From the NCBI GenBank assembly GCA_964247055.1, contig OZ176055.1, positions 5,456,001 through 5,520,000 of the forward strand: DNA of 64,000 nucleotides. Reading direction: 5' to 3'. This DNA comes from Paragordius varius. Lineage: Eukaryota > Nematomorpha. The notes beneath the pieces were generated by a model. That model had not been told where the DNA came from. It ran no database searches and was given only the letters and a program-made list of their open reading frames with translations. The translations under genes and the position numbers were made by a program. Below are positions 1 through 12,427 of the stretch, piece after piece (positions within the stretch are counted from its first letter, which is position 1; each line of letters starts with the position of its first letter).

Positions 1-402
1 ACTATTTTTATACCCATATTTCTTATTCTAAGTTTTTTTCTATGATTGTCATATGAGTTAGTGCATATTTTAAATAACCAGTGGAAGTTTATATCTTTAT
101 TATTATTTTAAATCTCTCTTGGGCAAATATTACCATATAAGACTCCAAATCTAAAAGTTATTTAAGGTGGCGTAAAATGTAAATTTTTTAATTAAAAATA
201 ATTTAGATTTAAATTTGTGTCATTTAAACCTGTTAAATATTTATAATAACCAATAAAAACTATAATATATCAGATCTTTCCCATTTCATCCGCTCTCATC
301 AAAAACCTTAGATTTAAATTTTACTATAATCTCATAATTCTAACGCACCGATTAAATCATGATAATTATTTAATAAAAAATATTTTTTTTTCATTTTTTT
401 AG
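1..402 (+). other. Intron of the PP2A B56 gene (5' part outside window)
   Basis: AT-rich non-coding DNA ending in a long T tract and AG at 401-402, the acceptor of the first B56 exon seen here. I find no match to the N-terminal B56 repeats, so earlier exons must lie to the left of the window. Confidence 0.7.
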
Positions 403-3400
403 GTTGAAACGAATATTTTTCGAACCCTTCCCCCCAGTGAAAATCAAGAATTTGATCCTGATGAAGATGACCCGGCTCAAGAGGCATCTTGGCCACACAT
501 TCAAGTAGGCTCTTTTGAGTTTTTTTTATAAATTTTATTTATATTGAGTTTTTTTGTTAATTTTAGCTAAATATTAAATTGAATTTAATAATATTAGTCA
601 AACAAATAAATCATATGTAATTCTCATAAAAAAAGCAAAAATTTTTAAATCATGCAATTATATTTTTCAATGGATCAAATAAAATAAAAGAACGATAAAA
701 TAATTATTAATACATAAATTATACCTGTTTACAACATTTATATTTTTTATACTGTAAAAATCTAAATTGTAAAGTCAAACATAAAGCTTAATAATTTTTT
801 AACAAGAATACTATATTTTTTGATCCTGAAATGTATATGATAACAATTGCAAAAGTTAAATGTCTTATATTAAATAATATCATTATTCCATTTATCCAAA
901 CCTAAAAAATAAATTTTATTAATATCAAATTAATTAAGTCTTCTTTTTATGTTTTGTCCTTTTAAATTTATTTATACTGTAATTTATAGCTGGTGTACGA
1001 TTTTTTTCTCCGATTTTTGGAGTCACCAGATTTTCAGCCCACGATCGGGAAGAAATACATTGATCAAAAGTTTGTGTTGAGGGTGAGTTTTTAAAAATTT
1101 TTAATAAATGTTTGATAGATTTTATATTTTTATTTTTTAGTTGGGAACTAATATACCACTAACACCTCAAATATTCACCCTTTTACATTTTTAACTTACC
1201 CGTGAATTTGAAATCATCCTAAAACTTAATTAAGTGTTTTTAGGCTAATCTAACTCATTATTATTATGGAATATTTTTTATGGCATACTTTATCATTTAT
1301 TTCTGTGTATTAAGTTAATTACAAGTTTTATTTTATAGATAATTTTTAATTCCCAAAACATTCTTTATTTTTAGGGCAAATATCAGATTTTCGAGGGTGA
1401 TTTATAGGTGTAAATTATTACCATTTTGGAAATTAATTTTATTTTTTTTAACAAAAACAGTTAATGGAGCTCTTTGACAGCGAAGATCCAAGGGAACGAG
1501 ATTGTCTCAAAACGGTTTTGCACAGAATTTATGGAAAGTTTTTGGGGCTTCGAGCTTTTATCCGCAAACAAATCAACAACATTTTTCTGAGGTAATTAAA
1601 TTTATAATAATTTAATTAAAAAATATTTTTTCAGTCATTAACAATTTAATTATTTTTTTACGTATACATAGGTTTATATACGAAACTGAAAAGTTTAATG
1701 GGATATCCGAACTTTTAGAAATATTGGGCAGGTATTAGTTTGAATCTAATCATAATTTTTTACATTTGCTAACCTGATTTAACATATTTTTTTTTCTTTA
1801 GCAAATTTTATATATTAATATATTTTTGTTTAAAGATCGCAATATAAATTAAATTATACGCATTTTACCATTCTTTCTTTATATTTTATCATATTATACT
1901 TTTTGAATTTTATTATATAATAATTGTGTTTGATTTTATTTTTAATTATATTTCCATTTCTATTAAGTATTATAAATGGTTTTGCTCAACCGCTCAAGGC
2001 GGAACACAAACAGTTTTTAAGCAAAATCCTGATACCACTTCATAAAACTCGCCCTCTCGCCATGTTTCATCCACAGGTACAAATTAATTTGCAAATATTT
2101 TCAATTTTTTTAAATAAAACACGATTAATCTTCATATATTTAAATTTGTTACCTCAGCATGATATATCTGTTGTTAAAAAATTGAATTATTTGAGTTCAA
2201 TGTAAATTTTAGTCATTAACATTTCTTATCATATTAATATTTTAAATCAATGGTAACATAAAAAATTATTTAATATGATTTTTTAAAAATTGAAGCAATT
2301 AAAATGCCCTTAATGGGAAAATATTGTTAATTTTAGCATTTAGTTTTGTTAAGATTTTTTAAATAGAATATTTCTTTAAATGTATATTTTAATTTTATTT
2401 GGTATTTTTTTAAAAAAATTTGCGATATAGGGTCGCTTAACGCTTATATTTTTGGTTATTTAGTTGGCATATTGTATTGTACAATTTTTGGAAAAAGATC
2501 CTACCCTTACTGAAACCGTAAGATATATTTTATAATATTTTTATAAACTTTTGTGAAAGTTTTGAATTTTGTAAAAAATTATAGCCTTTATCCTTTTTCC
2601 TTTTTTCATCGGTAATATTGATTAATTTTTTGTGCATTTAAGGTTATCAAAGGATTGTTGAAATATTGGCCAAAGACTTCAAGCCAAAAAGAGGTATTAT
2701 TTGTTTTTATTTAAATCTACGTGTAAATTCGATCAATAATTCATAATAAATTACATATCCATCAAATTATGATTTATTTTAATTTTTAACATTAACTAAA
2801 ACCATTGATATCAATATTTGAATATTTTGAATATATCTAAATGAAAATTAGATTTTTAATTAAACAAAATTTGAAATTAGGTTATGTTTTTGGGGGAATT
2901 GGAAGAAATATTGGGTGTTCTAGAACCCGTGCAATTCCCGAAAATTCAAGTGCCTCTTTTCAAACAAATCGCAAAGTGTATTGCTAGTCCTCATTTTCAG
3001 GCAAATATTTTAATTTTCCATTTTTATCAGCATAACAGAATTTCTCTTATATTGATTGACCCTCGCCTTTTAAAATGTTGATAATTCAATTCTTTTCTCG
3101 TATAATATATATTTAACTTGGCTGCCATGAAATATGTTTTTTGTCAATTTTGGTTAACGCTGTTCAGTATTAAAAACATTTGGAAATCGGAAACACGCAT
3201 GATATATCAATATTTAGCCATATTTAATTAAAAAGTTCATTAAAATACATTTTATATTTTGGTTTTTTAGGTGGCTGAAAGAGCTCTCATGATGTGGAAT
3301 GATGATTATATCCTGAGTTTAATCGAAGAAAATAACGCTGTTATAATGCCCATTATGTTTCCAGCCTTGTATCGCATAAGTAAAGAACATTGGAACCAAA

Positions 3401-6400
3401 ATATCGTGGGCATGGTTTTTAATGTTCTCAAAAATTTCATGGATATGAATAGCCAATTGTTTGATCAACTTACTACAAATTACAAAAATGAAAGAAATAG
3501 GTATAATATATTGCTAATAGCTTTAAAATCGATACCTACAATGTATTTTTCTACTATTTTCGTTTTCTTACATAGGTTGTGTGTTAAAGAGAATTGTTTG
3601 TTTAGTTTTTTAATGTATTAGAAAAGCATCCTCATATTTTAAATAGTTTTTTTTATAAAATCTTAATTATTTCTGTTAGTATATCAGTTCTGACGGCTTA
3701 TTGTTTGTATATATTAGAAATGGCAATATCAAAAGTTAATTTAATCAATTTTCATTTGATATTGTGCTATCTTTTATTATATTTTGCAATACATTTTGTT
3801 TGAGAATGTCTAACTTTGAAAGAATATGTTCTTTTTTAAATAGTAATAGTGTACCAATGATGGTCTTTTGATCTGTCAAAAAGTTAGATTGTGTAACAAT
3901 AGAAGATCTGAAACATAAATCAAAATTTTATACCAAAATGTTTTTGATAAAGCATTCTTATATAAGTGGTTCGATTATTTTTTTACAAGTTGTCATTTTT
4001 AGGTATTTATAAAAATAATTAATTTATTTTTACAGTACTAAATAATAAAAATGGGCAAAATTTTTTAAAACGACGATTGGAAAAATATATCTTAATGGGA
4101 GATGGCTTTTAAATAAATATTAATAAAACATTGATCCTAAGAATATATATATCCATAAACGGTGTTATCTATGTTTTTTTAACAGTTTTAGCAGTATTAA
4201 AATGTATTTTCCATATGACTTTTAAATTTTCATTTTATAGATACTCTTAAATTTAAATATAAATTGTATACATTAATTAGTATGTAAGCACCTTAATTTA
4301 TTTTTTTATTTTAATTGAATGGAATTAGAGAAAAGGCTCGTGATAAAGAACGTGAAGAAGCTTGGCGTAAATTAGAGGGACTGTCCGTTAATGATGTTCC
4401 CCCTCACACCTCTACTATAAATAACCAGAACCAACAAGTTGGTTCTTCAAATTCCAACTCATCCAATTCCAATGCCACAAATCTGAATAGTGTAAAAAAC
4501 AGTTTAACTTTAGCCAATTCAAGCACCCTTAACTCTAATACGGTGACTGTTAGCAATAACGCTCACTTAAACTACAATAATAACAATAGTAATGTCAGGA
4601 GAGAATTTTTCAATTCCTTTCAAAATACCGCGTCTCCAAACATGTTACCAAATAATGGGACAAAGGATAACATTTCTACAAACATAAAGTCTAATACGCT
4701 TTTAGTTAACGCTCCTGTGCCACAGTCAATATTTTCCCATATCAAAGGTAGATTTTTAGATAATTTAAACTTCTAATTTTTCTCTCTGAAAGTAATCGTT
4801 AATTTTAAGTAAAAATTAGTACAATTATAAAAAACATAAAGAGTAAAATACTATATTTTTTTAATAGAACCATAATTTTGTCTTTGTTTATCTGCCTAAA
4901 ACCTATATGCTTACTTTAATAAAATATTAATGTTACCAATTTACATATCTATTCCTTAACCGAAACGATAGAATATACCAAGAAAACTCAGGGCTTAAAA
5001 AATATGGTTTAATATTAGCCTCTTACTTTGTGTTGCATTTATTTTTTTACTGTAATCTTAAAATTCATTATCACGTAGAGTGTGAACTTCTAATCGTGTC
5101 CTTGATTTTTTTATAAGCTTTAGCGAATCCCCTCTATTTTAACAGACACAAATTGACCCATCTTGTTGAATTTTTGTAAAATTTTTACCTAATCCCCTTA
5201 TATTAACAGAATCAAATTTTGACCCATCTTTATTGATTTCACGAAATCAAGCGCCAAATAGTCAGTCACAACATATTGATTTACCGCCTTTTGTTGCAAT
5301 ACCTATTATAACTAATAAAGATTTGCTTCCCACAACATTAACACCGAACAATATTAATAATTCACAAAATAACTCAACTAATGTTACGAATCCTGAAACA
5401 ATCAATAATTCCGGTTCCACGATTTCTCTCCTAAGTAATATTCAAAAAAAGTTTTGTTCTTCCACTGCCAGTGTTGGCAACCCTATCCCATATTCACCAA
5501 ACTTAACAAAGTATGTTTTTATAGGCTTAATATGAAAATACATTCAATTGTTTTGTGGCCGATAATGGTCAATGAATTCAATAAATATATTTTATAAATT
5601 TTGTTAATGTCCTTTATTCAATGATAGCATATTAAAATAGTATTCTTTCTACGTCTTCTCTAATATCGTATAATTATATACCATTTATAGCACATTTTTA
5701 CCCTTAAACAAGTCAAATTTACCCTAAAATAATTTATCTGTTTTCGAATATTAAAAATTACCTAAATTAATTTATATTTTTAAAAATAAAATTCTGTTTC
5801 ACAATACTTAAAAAACAATAGACTATGCCATAAAAAATAATTTATTATTTTAGCCCGACGTAATTTATTTTTAGGGTAAATTTGAATTGTTAGATAGTGA
5901 ATTTGAATTGTTTGAGGGTTTTGAATTGTTCAAGGGTGAATTATAAGAAATGCTATATTATGGATTGAAATTAATTATAGCGCGCTACATTTTTTATATT
6001 TTTGTGTTATTTTTATTTTATCTTTTAAAAAATATATATTATATGTTTAATTAGTGCCAATGTAGCATCACCAAATCCTACAAACATATTGACACAAACA
6101 ATAAATAACATTAAAAGTAACGTTTCCAATGTTCTTACAGGATCATCCAATACCCAAACTTCTGATGATTTGACCGCACCCTTGAAGGTAAGATTTCAAG
6201 TTATTTTGAATACATATATTTTGTTTTGGTTTTACCTTTCCAATTATGATTTCTGTTCTATTGTATTGCTTAAACGGTTCATGCCCAATCTTTTTTAAAA
6301 GATTCAAATAATTTTATACAACGTGAATATCCAAAAAATATACATGTATACAAATTAACAAATTTTATTATGCTTAAAAAATATAAGGATGGTAATAATG

Positions 6401-6585
6401 TATTTTTTGGGAACGTTTGCTATTGTGGTCGCGGTTCTTAAAATAATAATTGTTTTTTGGTTTAACCAAAATTTTAAACAAAGTTAATGGTTACGCTTCC
6501 ACGGTTCGGCTCTCATTCTTACTAACTTATAGATATTAAGTTTTTATTTTGATTTCATTTATAACAGAAACATGGATCATCCTAG
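403..6585 (+). CDS. PP2A regulatory subunit B56 (PPP2R5 family), 5'-partial, 13 exons
   Basis: B56 subunits direct protein phosphatase 2A to its substrates. Exons: 403-504, 990-1082, 1461-1591, 1672-1731, 1968-2076, 2464-2517, 2643-2693, 2881-3000, 3271-3500, 4329-4747, 5210-5510, 6055-6187, 6568-6585. They join in frame into 606 codons plus a stop. The first ten carry family hallmarks in order: [68 protein letters not shown] and EREEAW. The residues that form the LxxIxE-motif pocket (HR-Y, R, I/I in ELLEILGSI) are retained. After EREEAW come about 260 residues rich in Asn, Ser and Thr, longer than in common isoforms. The last exon encodes only KHGSS and a stop; it is weakly supported but has a good acceptor (TTTATAACAG) and the right phase. 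Intron 8 has a GC donor. AATAAA lies at 6752. Confidence 0.93.
3001..3270 (+). other. GC-AG intron in the B56 gene
   Basis: The exon ends ...CATTTTCAG and the next bases are GCAAAT, not GT. The acceptor is TTTTTTAG at 3270. Protein continuity (SPHFQ joined to VAERAL) is exact for the family, so the junction is firm and the donor is non-canonical. Confidence 0.85.
5126..5255 (+). repeat. Tandem duplication of a splice acceptor in B56
   Basis: Two imperfect copies of about 65 bp lie side by side. Each has AATCCCCT, a T-rich stretch, TTAACAG and then TTGACCCATCTT. The second AG (5208-5209) gives an in-frame exon. Using the first AG (5144-5145) would place TGA three codons into the exon. Confidence 0.75.
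5677..5957. mobile_element. Foldback MITE-like element, TATACCATTT family, copy 1
   Basis: It starts ATATACCATTTA and runs into repeats of the type CAAATTTACCCTTAAACAAGT. After an AT-rich core the same repeats return in reverse complement (GGGTGAATTTGAATTGTTCAA) up to about 5957. It is a diverged relative of the element at 23717-24100 and sits in a B56 intron. No coding capacity is visible. Confidence 0.7.
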
Positions 6586-7502
6586 CACACCTGGTTGTTC
6601 AAAAAGTTAAACTGTAAACCCAAATGCATACCCATACATAAAATGACATTTCCCAAAGGCAAATAATTTATTATTATTACCAAGGAGCTAAATATAACTT
6701 GTTTAAAGTTAATACAGAGTGCAAAAGATTTATGAAATCCATGATTGTTTTAATAAAATCTTGTTTATTAATACATTATAATTCATCTATAAGTCGCTAT
6801 TTTTTATCTCATTGTCTGTGATATTTATGGTCATTATATCACTTTAAAATAGATTTTGTCCATCATATCGTATCTTATATTCAACATTCATTAACTTTAC
6901 TGTATGTAATGCATTTTCATTTTAAATTACACCTTGAATTGCATCTTGTATTTTATTATTATTTCGGTTAATTATAATAATATTATTATTATTTATTGAT
7001 GTAAAAATGTTTGAATTATGACCAAATCAACGAAAAATTTTGGATTAGTTTGGTTTTTCATTTGTATTTAGCATATAAAATTAAACTTTCATTATTAATT
7101 ATATATATATAAGATGTGCAAGAAAAGCTTTTTGGCCTGAATTCCGACACATGGGCCAACAATAAATAATTTTACTTATTGTTACTTATTACACATTTTT
7201 CGAAAACAAACTATAATTTATAATCCATTTAATTAATAATATTATTAGCAAACAATATGGTTCTCTATAAAAATCTATTTATGACATATAAACTTGCGCA
7301 CTTATAAACACAACACACCTTTTTTCATAATCATATTATTAAAAGGCCTTATTTTCATTCTCCAAAATTGAAATAAAACCGCTTTTTATAAATAAATTAT
7401 AATAATATCTATTATTGTGTATGTTTAAACTGTTATACCTTAGTCATACTTTACCGTTTTTTAAACACGTAATTTGAAGGTTTTTATAATTAAAATAGTG
7501 TA
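6586..7502. other. Intergenic, 3' of B56
   Basis: AT-rich sequence with the likely B56 3' UTR and an AATAAA at 6752. I see no other gene or structured element before the mariner at 7503. Confidence 0.6.
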
Positions 7503-8527
7503 CACAGTTTGGCCATCTCTCAGGTAATTAATGTTAAGCCAGACCTGGTTGTCTTTGCAGCAAACCATTGGTCAAGCTATTAAACGTCTTCCAAATTAAG
7601 TGCTTCTCTGCGCGCGCGTGTCCCACTGACGCAAAGGGTAATGGTCAGATAGCCTTCAGTAAGGAGAGTGCAGAGGATGCGGCAGAATTTCCCATCGAAA
7701 AGATTTAAGGGTTTTGATGTGTGAGGCGGAGCATTATTATGTAGCAAAATCACTTTGCCATGTGCTTTCGATTTATCCATGAAAATTATTTGTTGGCGGT
7801 TTCACAGGGTCTCAAAAGTTTATAATACATAATACTCCTCAGATCCCAACAAGCAAAGAGCAGAATATTTTCCGCAAAGCGATTTAGCCGTGTTAATAGA
7901 CTGACTTGGCAAGGTAAAAGCCACGATTTTTTCCGCGGATTACAAAATAAACCCACTTCTAATCACCCGTCCCAATTTCGATGCAAATACGATTTCCTCT
8001 CGTGACATTAAAGTAGGACACAAGTCACTTTTCCTACCATTAGAAGTTCATTTAAATTTGGGACCTGTTTACCGATATTAGTCTTTCCCGTTGGTCGTAG
8101 ACGTTTACTATTGCTTTTTGTGATACGTCTATGCTTCTGCAGACTCTCGGTGAGTTTTAGTTATGGACTTTTCAGTTGTGTGGACCACAGCCCCCACTCT
8201 CTTCCATATTAGTTATAATCGATAGAGCATGTTCACCATATATCTCTGCTAGCAAACAATGACTTTCCACGCCCTTTTTTCTGATGAAACAAGAAAAGAA
8301 TGTGTGCCGTAAATGTTCTTTTCTGGCATAAAATTCGACATGATTATTCAGTGATAAAAACTGGACGCTACTTGACGGACTCAACATGTGTCGTTTATTC
8401 TTTATGAACGGAATGAATCGTCTTTGTACTCACAGGCGTATTCTTTAATTAAACTCGTAATGACCGATTACATCTTACATATATTTCATCAGAATGTTTT
8501 TTGTACCCCCTGATTTTGTCCACTGTG
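7503..8527 (-). mobile_element. Mariner-like DNA transposon, decayed
   Basis: The element is bounded by TA dinucleotides (7501-7502 and 8528-8529) and short inverted ends beginning CACAGT. The minus strand still reads transposase pieces: an N-terminal HCLLAEIYGEHALS segment near 8200-8290, and VILLHNNAPPHTSKP at about 7710-7765, which matches the mariner catalytic block HDNAxPHT (here HNNA). Between them the frame is interrupted by stops and frameshifts, so the copy is dead. Its length of about 1.03 kb is a little under the 1.25-1.3 kb usual for mariner. Confidence 0.85.
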
Positions 8528-8987
8528 TATATCAAGAATGCCTTAGTTAATAATTGTTAACTGGAATCATCAAAAAGATCACATGAATCTGCTCATCTGC
8601 TAATGAATTTGGTTATATGATTTTTAATTAAAACCTATCTAAAAAAATCCTGTAAGACACCATCAAGATTTGAATTATTTCAAATATATATTACAAAGTC
8701 TAGAATAAAAAGATTTTTTACAAAAATGCACATCCGTTAAAGAAGAAATTGAATTAAGATTTAAAAAGTTTTAAAGCTTTTACAGTATTTTTAATTTTTA
8801 TTACCCGTTTATTAAATAATCCATCTTTTTAAAATCCATAAAATAAAATAATTAAAACACTTGATGTGATACATTGAGATAGGCTGAAAAATCCGAAATG
8901 GAAAATAATAAACCGTTAAAATTATTCAATGAATTTTGCAAAAATAAAATGAATAAAATAAACCAAATATGTTAAAAAATGTTTTAT
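8528..8987. other. Intergenic, 3' of the antistasin-like gene
   Basis: AT-rich spacer. The 3' UTR of the minus-strand gene at 8988-11824 probably lies here. No other feature recognised. Confidence 0.5.
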
Positions 8988-11824
8988 TCATTTAAGAGCC
9001 AATCTAGCTGAAGGTTGACAGGAACATGTACATCTATCATTTCTTGCTACGAATCCATTGATACAAGCTATGTTACATGGTCTACGTCCAAACAAACAGG
9101 ACCAAGCTAAATATATAAGGTTATGGTTTTATTAAGTAGTGGCTAAAAATTTATAAATTTTATATAAAAGTAGATTACTTTTGCATTTACATGTCGGACA
9201 ACCGTTGGAATCTATCAAAGTGCCAAAAGGACATTTTATACGTGGACAACGAATGGCGGGACATTTGGCTAATGCATATTATTCATGTAAAATTTCTTTA
9301 TTTATAAGATATTGATAATAATAATTAAACTATGGAGAGTTTTTTTATAGAAGTTAATATAAATCTATTTATTTCTAAACATATTTTTACTGTTGGATAT
9401 TGACAATATATAAAGATGATTTAATATATTTTGGTAGTAAACGCCATATTCGAATAATGAACCAGCGAAAGTTAATAAGCAAAAACAAAATTTAGAGAAG
9501 AATACTGCCGTCATAAACAAAGTAAGTCAACTTATTATTTTAAAGAAATAATCATAGGCACCTGTTTAATTAACGTAAAAACTCATTAGTATTCGACGAA
9601 TCGATAAACTCTAGAAAAAGATGACTGAAATGATGGAATGGCATTCTAACTATCTCTTAATTTCGCTGAAATACGTAAAAAAATAAAAGCACACATTTAA
9701 CTATTAAATTAGTTTTGGCTTACTTTTACATTGACAAATCGGACATCCATTAGGATCCGTTTCAAAACCGTAAGGACACCACAAAGCACACATATACGGT
9801 GAACATGCTAATATATAATTGTATATTCATCATAAAAAGTAAACTTAAGTATCTAACGTGAAATTACTTAAAAACATTATAAGCATTGTTTTATTTCAAT
9901 TTGATCGGTAGAAATTAATAACCAGTTAATTTTTATGACTACTTATAATCAGATTAAACAGTTTGAAAATATAAATTTAATATATTAGCCAATTTATAAT
10001 ATAAACATTTAGCAAAGTTTTGTTAGAAACATTAAACAAATCGAAATTCATTTTATTAGTATGATTAAGCAAATATTTTTCAGTCATTAAGTATTTACGT
10101 GACAAGACCTAGTTTATTTCACGATACGTTACTCTTTTTGCCAAAATTACGGTTGTCGTTTATATTATTATACAGCAGTTGTTGCCTTTCCTAAGAAATA
10201 TTTAGAGTTAATGCTTCTTATCAAACTGAAATGCAGAATATATAAGTACAAGAGTGTGATAAAAACCGCCTTAAGTCAAGCATATTTGTCATTTATTATA
10301 GTATTATCTCCAACGTACTTATTTTCCGATCCAATGTTATCACCAATTAAAGTTAAGAATAACCATGCATTTAAATAATTGTTTTGAATCGAGATTTTGA
10401 TATACAATTATAGAATATTTGTAAAACACATTTGTTTTTAGGGTCCCTTCTTAAAAAATATTTTTGAATGTAAAGAATTTGGAACAATTGTATTTGAGAG
10501 TCGATTGATTATGGTTATCCTAAGATAAACATCTTGGAGATAATTCTAAAAAGAACGTTAACATATTTTGGTCATGTCATGCGATCGAATTTTCTAGAGA
10601 AAGACACAATGTTTAAGAAAGTAGAAGAACAAAGGAAACGAGGTCGACCACCGATGAATGGTGACATGAAAAGATGAGACTAGATGGCATTGATCGAGTT
10701 GAATGTAGCGGTGAAAGATAGAAAGAAGTGGAAATCAATAAAGAAAACTATTTCCAAAAGTCTTTTACGACTTAAGAATAACCAATCAACATATTGCATA
10801 TTGTTTTAGAATGGTTATCTTTTGTATTTCATATATGTATTTTTAAATGTAAAATGATACAAAATTTAGCAAATAATCAATTACTTTGGCATTCACAGGT
10901 CTGGCAACCATTGGCATCCGTCACGTAACCATTTGGACAAGGCGAACACTTAAGCTTTGGGCAAGCTGTGTGTCAATATAGTATTTTTTAAAATTATGAG
11001 AAAAAAGTTATAATTTTTAGTACATTTGTTTTTTGTGGCTTTTATTTGCATTATAAACTTAGGTTATTCAAAAAAATTAAACTGAAACCAATTTTCGGCT
11101 AAATAGATTGAAACCGGAACTATTCCAGCAGAAAACAGTTTTTTATATATATATGGAAACTGGACCAGGGAGAGAGGTCGATACCCAATTACGAATTAAA
11201 TATTCTTTTTATTAATCGTTTGCCGTATATATTATAGGTGCTGAACACCAATAAAGAAAATGAAAAATTTAAAGATTATCAATATATATAAATTTTTTTA
11301 CACAGCCATCAAAATATATTTTAAGTAATTGGATTATGCATTAAATTACTGGTGCAGGCACAACTACATGGTGGTCTAAATGTTGATTCGGGACATGCGA
11401 TCGCTGGACATATAAGATCTGGGCATTCTATAGCATAGAAATTGAGAAAGTGGGTATATAATTAAAACCGAATTACTATTTGGTCAAATTTCGAACATTT
11501 ATCAAAACAAGGGTAAAACTCAAAAGTTACTCATATACTATCTAGTTTTTTTGTAATTTATTATCGGAATTTAGGGTTAAAAACTCTACGTCCTATTATG
11601 TTTACATTATCGAATTAACCCAAAAATTTATTTCAAATACATGTTACATCATTAAACCACTAACATAGTCAATTTTTATAATAATTTTAATGAATATTAA
11701 ATATATGCAAATACAGAAAAATTTTTATACCTAAAACTGGGAATTGACTTTGAGAATTTATACGTGGTATAATAATTAATCCGATCGCTAAACAGCAAAT
11801 AAATGGGAGAGTCCGTTGAATCAT
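8988..11824 (-). CDS. Secreted antistasin-like Cys-rich protein, 181 aa, six exons
   Basis: Exons in transcription order: 11824-11731, 11427-11350, 10965-10885, 9807-9724, 9268-9179, 9106-8988. All junctions are phase 1 and together give 182 codons including TGA. Exon 1 encodes a signal peptide (MIQRTLPFICCLAIGLIII, then PRINSQ). Exons 3-5 each encode one antistasin-type module with the pattern C-P-x-G-x(3)-D-x-N-G-C-x(2)-C-x-C, for example CPFGTLIDSNGCPTCKC and CPYGFETDPNGCPICQC. Exons 2 and 6 are Cys-rich variants lacking the DxNGC core. Known antistasins inhibit serine proteases, so an extracellular inhibitor or matrix role is an inference. Every exon is 78-119 bp, below the usual ORF cutoff. 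The start is the only ATG before the signal sequence. Confidence 0.88.
10530..10745 (+). mobile_element. LINE 3' end fragment (non-LTR retrotransposon)
   Basis: The plus strand reads ILEIILKRTLTYFGHVMRSN, then EKDTMFKKVEEQRKRGRPP, then after stop codons VAVKDRKKWKSI. The YFGHVMR...EGxRxRGRPR...DRxxWR pattern is typical of the C-terminus of LINE polymerases (RTE/CR1/Jockey-like). At least two in-frame stops are present, so it is a dead 5'-truncated copy. It lies antisense in an intron of the antistasin-like gene. Confidence 0.75.
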
Positions 11825-12427
11825 TTTAAAAAATAATAAGTGACAAAAATAAAAAAGGATCAAAATTTAATAGTTAAGTCACATGATATTTATCAATTTT
11901 TAAACTAAATTCGATCAAAATGAAAGGTGTCACAAACAGGATTTAACAATATATGATGTCAAAAATAGCAATGACGCGCTTAAGTGGTTTCTCATTCTAA
12001 TTTAAACATCAAAATATCCTTTTTGTTTTGGAAACTTCTACAATAAAGTATAAAAACAATTTTTTTGGATGCGAATATATTTTTGACATCCATCACCAAA
12101 CAATTTTTTGTAAAGTATATTTTTATTTAGGACAACATAAAATATTTTGCATAATTTTAAATTATAGATAAAAAAAAAGGTGGAAATGCTATAATATAAA
12201 GTATATTGGTCAAAATTTGATTGGTATCTAGGTAAAAATATAAAAATAAATGCATATATATAAAACCAAGGATTCATTGTAAAATGCATGTATATAGCTA
12301 ATTTAACAAATTTATGCATATAAGTACAAGTAGATGTAAAAAATCACAGACGATGAGTATATCAGAGAAATAGTGTGAGATACAAAGTATGTGTGGATGG
12401 AATAATAAATAAAGGAATACACATATT
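11825..12427. other. Intergenic between Caspr and the antistasin-like gene
   Basis: About 600 bp separating two genes on the same (minus) strand. It should hold the Caspr 3' UTR and the antistasin-like gene promoter. I see no clear motif beyond AT richness. Confidence 0.5.

Noticed and set aside
12038-12319. 93-codon minus-strand frame upstream of the antistasin-like gene
   Set aside because: AT-driven Phe/Tyr/Ile-rich frame with no domain, in the Caspr 3' flank.
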